A DNA stretch of 64,000 bases from Dermacentor variabilis. Taxonomy: Eukaryota; Arthropoda; Arachnida; Ixodida; Ixodidae. Numbering within the stretch: the first letter of the stretch is position 1; each line of letters starts with the position of its first letter. Shown piece by piece: positions 62,325 through 64,000 of the stretch. Under the pieces are notes generated by a model, which made no database searches, was not told the origin of the DNA, and saw only the letters and a list, made by a program, of their open reading frames with translations. The stretch lies in NCBI RefSeq assembly GCF_050947875.1, contig NC_134571.1, positions 228,666,024 through 228,730,023 on the forward strand. The letters run 5' to 3'. The translations under genes and the position numbers were made by a program.

Positions 62325-62620
62325 ATATCACAACTGTAGCATGCCGCGTTGCAGATTTCCTGCGCAGAAACGCAAAAGCAGTGGCCACTTGAGACAAAAG
62401 TGTCACTGTGCAGATCAAATGTCCGAAACGTTCTGAATTATGCTTGCGCTGTCTGGCATCCGTGCGCAGCACGTGACGTGAATAGTTAAGACATAATTTA
62501 GCAAGAACGCATAGCCATTCGTTTTGTTTGTTCATATTATACCATGAATTTAAGTGTTTTTAGAGCAAAAGAAGGCCTCGGTTGGGAACCGCTGCAGAGA
62601 CGCAGCAAATATCTCAGAAT
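62325..62620. other. No recognised features
   Basis: Starts with ATAT, the probable target duplicate of Gypsy-D. The rest shows no motif. Confidence 0.35.
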
Positions 62621-62627
62621 GAATCTT

Positions 62628-62730
62628 TTCAGTTCAGTTCAGTTCAGTTTATTGCCTTGAAAGCCCCCCCCCCCCCAGGGGCATTACATAAGGGGTGGGT
62701 TTTAAAAAATAGCAATAACGCCGTGAGACA
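62628..62730 (-). repeat. LINE 3'-end-like tail with (CTGAA)n
   Basis: On the minus strand a C-to-G rich part (14 G, plus 62664-62677) is followed by AATAAACTGAACTGAACTGA, a polyadenylation-like word running into a 5-base tandem tail. CR1-like LINEs end in short tandem tails without poly(A), so this is probably the 3' end of a lost copy. Confidence 0.45.
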
Positions 62731-62779
62731 TAATCATTTAACAAAATGGTTGGTTACAAGGTTACTTTTTCACTCCCGA

Positions 62780-63640
62780 AAAGGTATCACCATCATCATC
62801 AGTCTAGTTACCCCCACTGCAGGTCAAAGGCCTCTCTCATACTTCTCCAACTACCCTGATCATGTACTAATTGTGGCCATGTTTTGCCTCCAAACTTCTT
62901 AATCTCATCCGCCCGCCTAACTTTCTGCCGCCCCCTGCTACGCTTGCCTTCCCTTGAAATCCAGTCTGTGACCCTTAATGACCATCAGTTATCTTCCCTC
63001 CTCATTACATGTCCTGTCCATGCCCCCCCCCCCATTTCTTTTTCTTGATTTCAACTAACATGTCATTACCTCGCGTTTGTTCTCTCCCCCAATCTGCTCT
63101 TTTCTTTTCCCTTAACGTTACACCCATCATTCTTCTTTCCATAGCTCGTTGCGTCGTCCTCAATTTAAGTAGAACCCTTTTCGTAAGCCTCCAGGTTTCT
63201 GCCCCGTATTGGTAAGACACAGCTGTTATACACTTTTCTCTTGAGGAATCATGGCAGCCTGCTGTTTATGATCTGAGAATGCCTGCCAAACGCACCCCAG
63301 CCTACTCTTATTCTTCTGATTATTTCAGCCCCATGATCCAGATCCGCGGTCGCTACCTGTCCTAAGTAGATGTATTCCCTTAGCACTTCCAGTGCCTCGC
63401 TACCTATCGTGAACTGGTGTTCTCTTCCGAGAGTGCTAAGCATTACTTTAGTTTTCTGCAGACAAATTTTTAGACCCACTCTTCTGCTTTTGTTCTCCAG
63501 GTTAGTGAGCACGCATAGCAATTGGTTCCCTGAGTTATTAAGCAAGGCAATATCATCAGTGAATCGCAAGTTAGTAAGGTATTCTCCATTAACTCTTATC
63601 CCCAATTCCTCCTAATCCAGAAGTTAATTTTCTTTCCCTT
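62780..63640 (-). pseudogene. RTE-like LINE fragment 2, palm to 3' end
   Basis: The frame 63249-63605 reads IRVNGEYLTNLRFTDDIALL, in which the usual F-A-D-D box is FTDD, then ENKSRRVGLKICLQKTKVML, YIYLGQVATADLDHGAEI and GAFGRHSQIINSRLP. The frame 63005-63220 continues with YGAETWRLTKRVLLKLRTTQ and MERRMMGVTLREKKRADWGR. A C9 run near 63025 and KFGGKTWP-like sequence lead to a CATCATCATC tail at about 62788. The copy is 5'-truncated. Confidence 0.82.
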
Positions 63641-64000
63641 TGTCCTCTGGTAGCTTCAAAACCAGTCAAAGAGGGAAAGTGTTGAAGGTCCGAAGTCGGC
63701 GCCCCTCGATGATTCGAGTGCACGGTGGCAGTGCGAAGGAAGAGCCGTTGTCCGATAAAGTGACGCTTTATTCAAACGCCGAGGCGTCTATCCGAGTCCA
63801 AGCCCGAAGCTCCGCTCCCTCCACACAACCAAACATTACTTTTTAGGCCCTCAGTTGCACAAAGGAGTCGCAAACCAGCCAATCACACATGCGAGTTCAC
63901 GTCATTGTAACCAATAGCACAACCACCTTCGTGCCGCACACGGCATTGGTGGAAACAGTGGCCCTCTTACAACACGCCAGGGGATATGATTTCTTAAAGA
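63641..64000. other. Unassigned end, possible minus-strand LTR or gene end
   Basis: TGACGCTTTATTCAAACGCC near 63760 reads AATAAAGCGTCA on the minus strand, a polyadenylation-like signal. CCAATCACA and CCAATAGCA near 63878 and 63911 could be inverted or direct CCAAT-type boxes. No edge pair is visible inside the window, so identity stays open. Confidence 0.3.

Noticed and set aside
63641..64000. A fifth Gypsy LTR at the right edge
   Set aside because: A minus-strand AATAAA and CCAAT-like words are suggestive, but no matching LTR, primer site or target duplicate is visible.

Overview
This window reads as a repeat-dense stretch of an animal nuclear genome, most likely an arthropod and probably a hard (ixodid) tick. 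That organism call rests on familiarity with the repeat families (CR1-like, I-like and RTE-like LINEs, Ty3/Gypsy elements with a TGGTGGAGGT primer site, and a GGGGTTTTACGTGCC repeat) and is inference. No host gene, tRNA, rRNA, CRISPR array or bacterial feature could be supported. Nearly every recognisable coding stretch is a piece of a transposable element, and most are broken by stops, frameshifts or later insertions.

Layout. 1-2899: minus-strand LINE-A (I/R1-like) with a gag-like ORF1 and an endonuclease ORF open to the window edge; it sits inside the integrase of Gypsy-A (2900-7555, minus). 7556-8705: plus-strand LINE-B carrying a hairpin insertion, abutting minus-strand LINE-C (8695-11983), whose ORF1 carries a decayed 2A-like motif. 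12285-15925: LINE-D and LINE-E remnants and a second hairpin insertion. 16429-20731: a region bounded by 13-bp inverted termini with subterminal and tandem repeats. 22210-29490: LINE-F split by Gypsy-B (22845-28931), complete with both LTRs and an ATAC target duplication, itself carrying a third hairpin insertion. 30661-36165: LINE-G, LINE-H (a relative of LINE-C with an intact 2A-like motif, joined to a piece of another LINE) and LINE-I. 37070-37582: a MITE bounded by TTAA. 42032-42318: a long inverted repeat. 42560-55880: LINE-J, an ATT microsatellite and LINE-K, which flanks Gypsy-C (44344-54610). Gypsy-C contains LINE-M in its pol and a solo LTR in its 3' LTR. 56141-57282: a fourth hairpin and a second solo LTR. 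57890-64000: a LINE-N fragment, two RTE fragments, Gypsy-D (minus, truncated inside reverse transcriptase) and an unassigned end.

How the parts work together. The Gypsy elements share gag, protease, RT, RNase H and integrase order and the same primer-site core beside different LTRs. Gypsy-B, Gypsy-D and two solo LTRs are one family, whose visible target sites are all ATAT or ATAC. The least expected signals are the hairpin insertions with long target duplications, which suggest copying by LINE machinery, the 2A-like motif in two LINE copies, and tandem 5' modules in three LINE copies.
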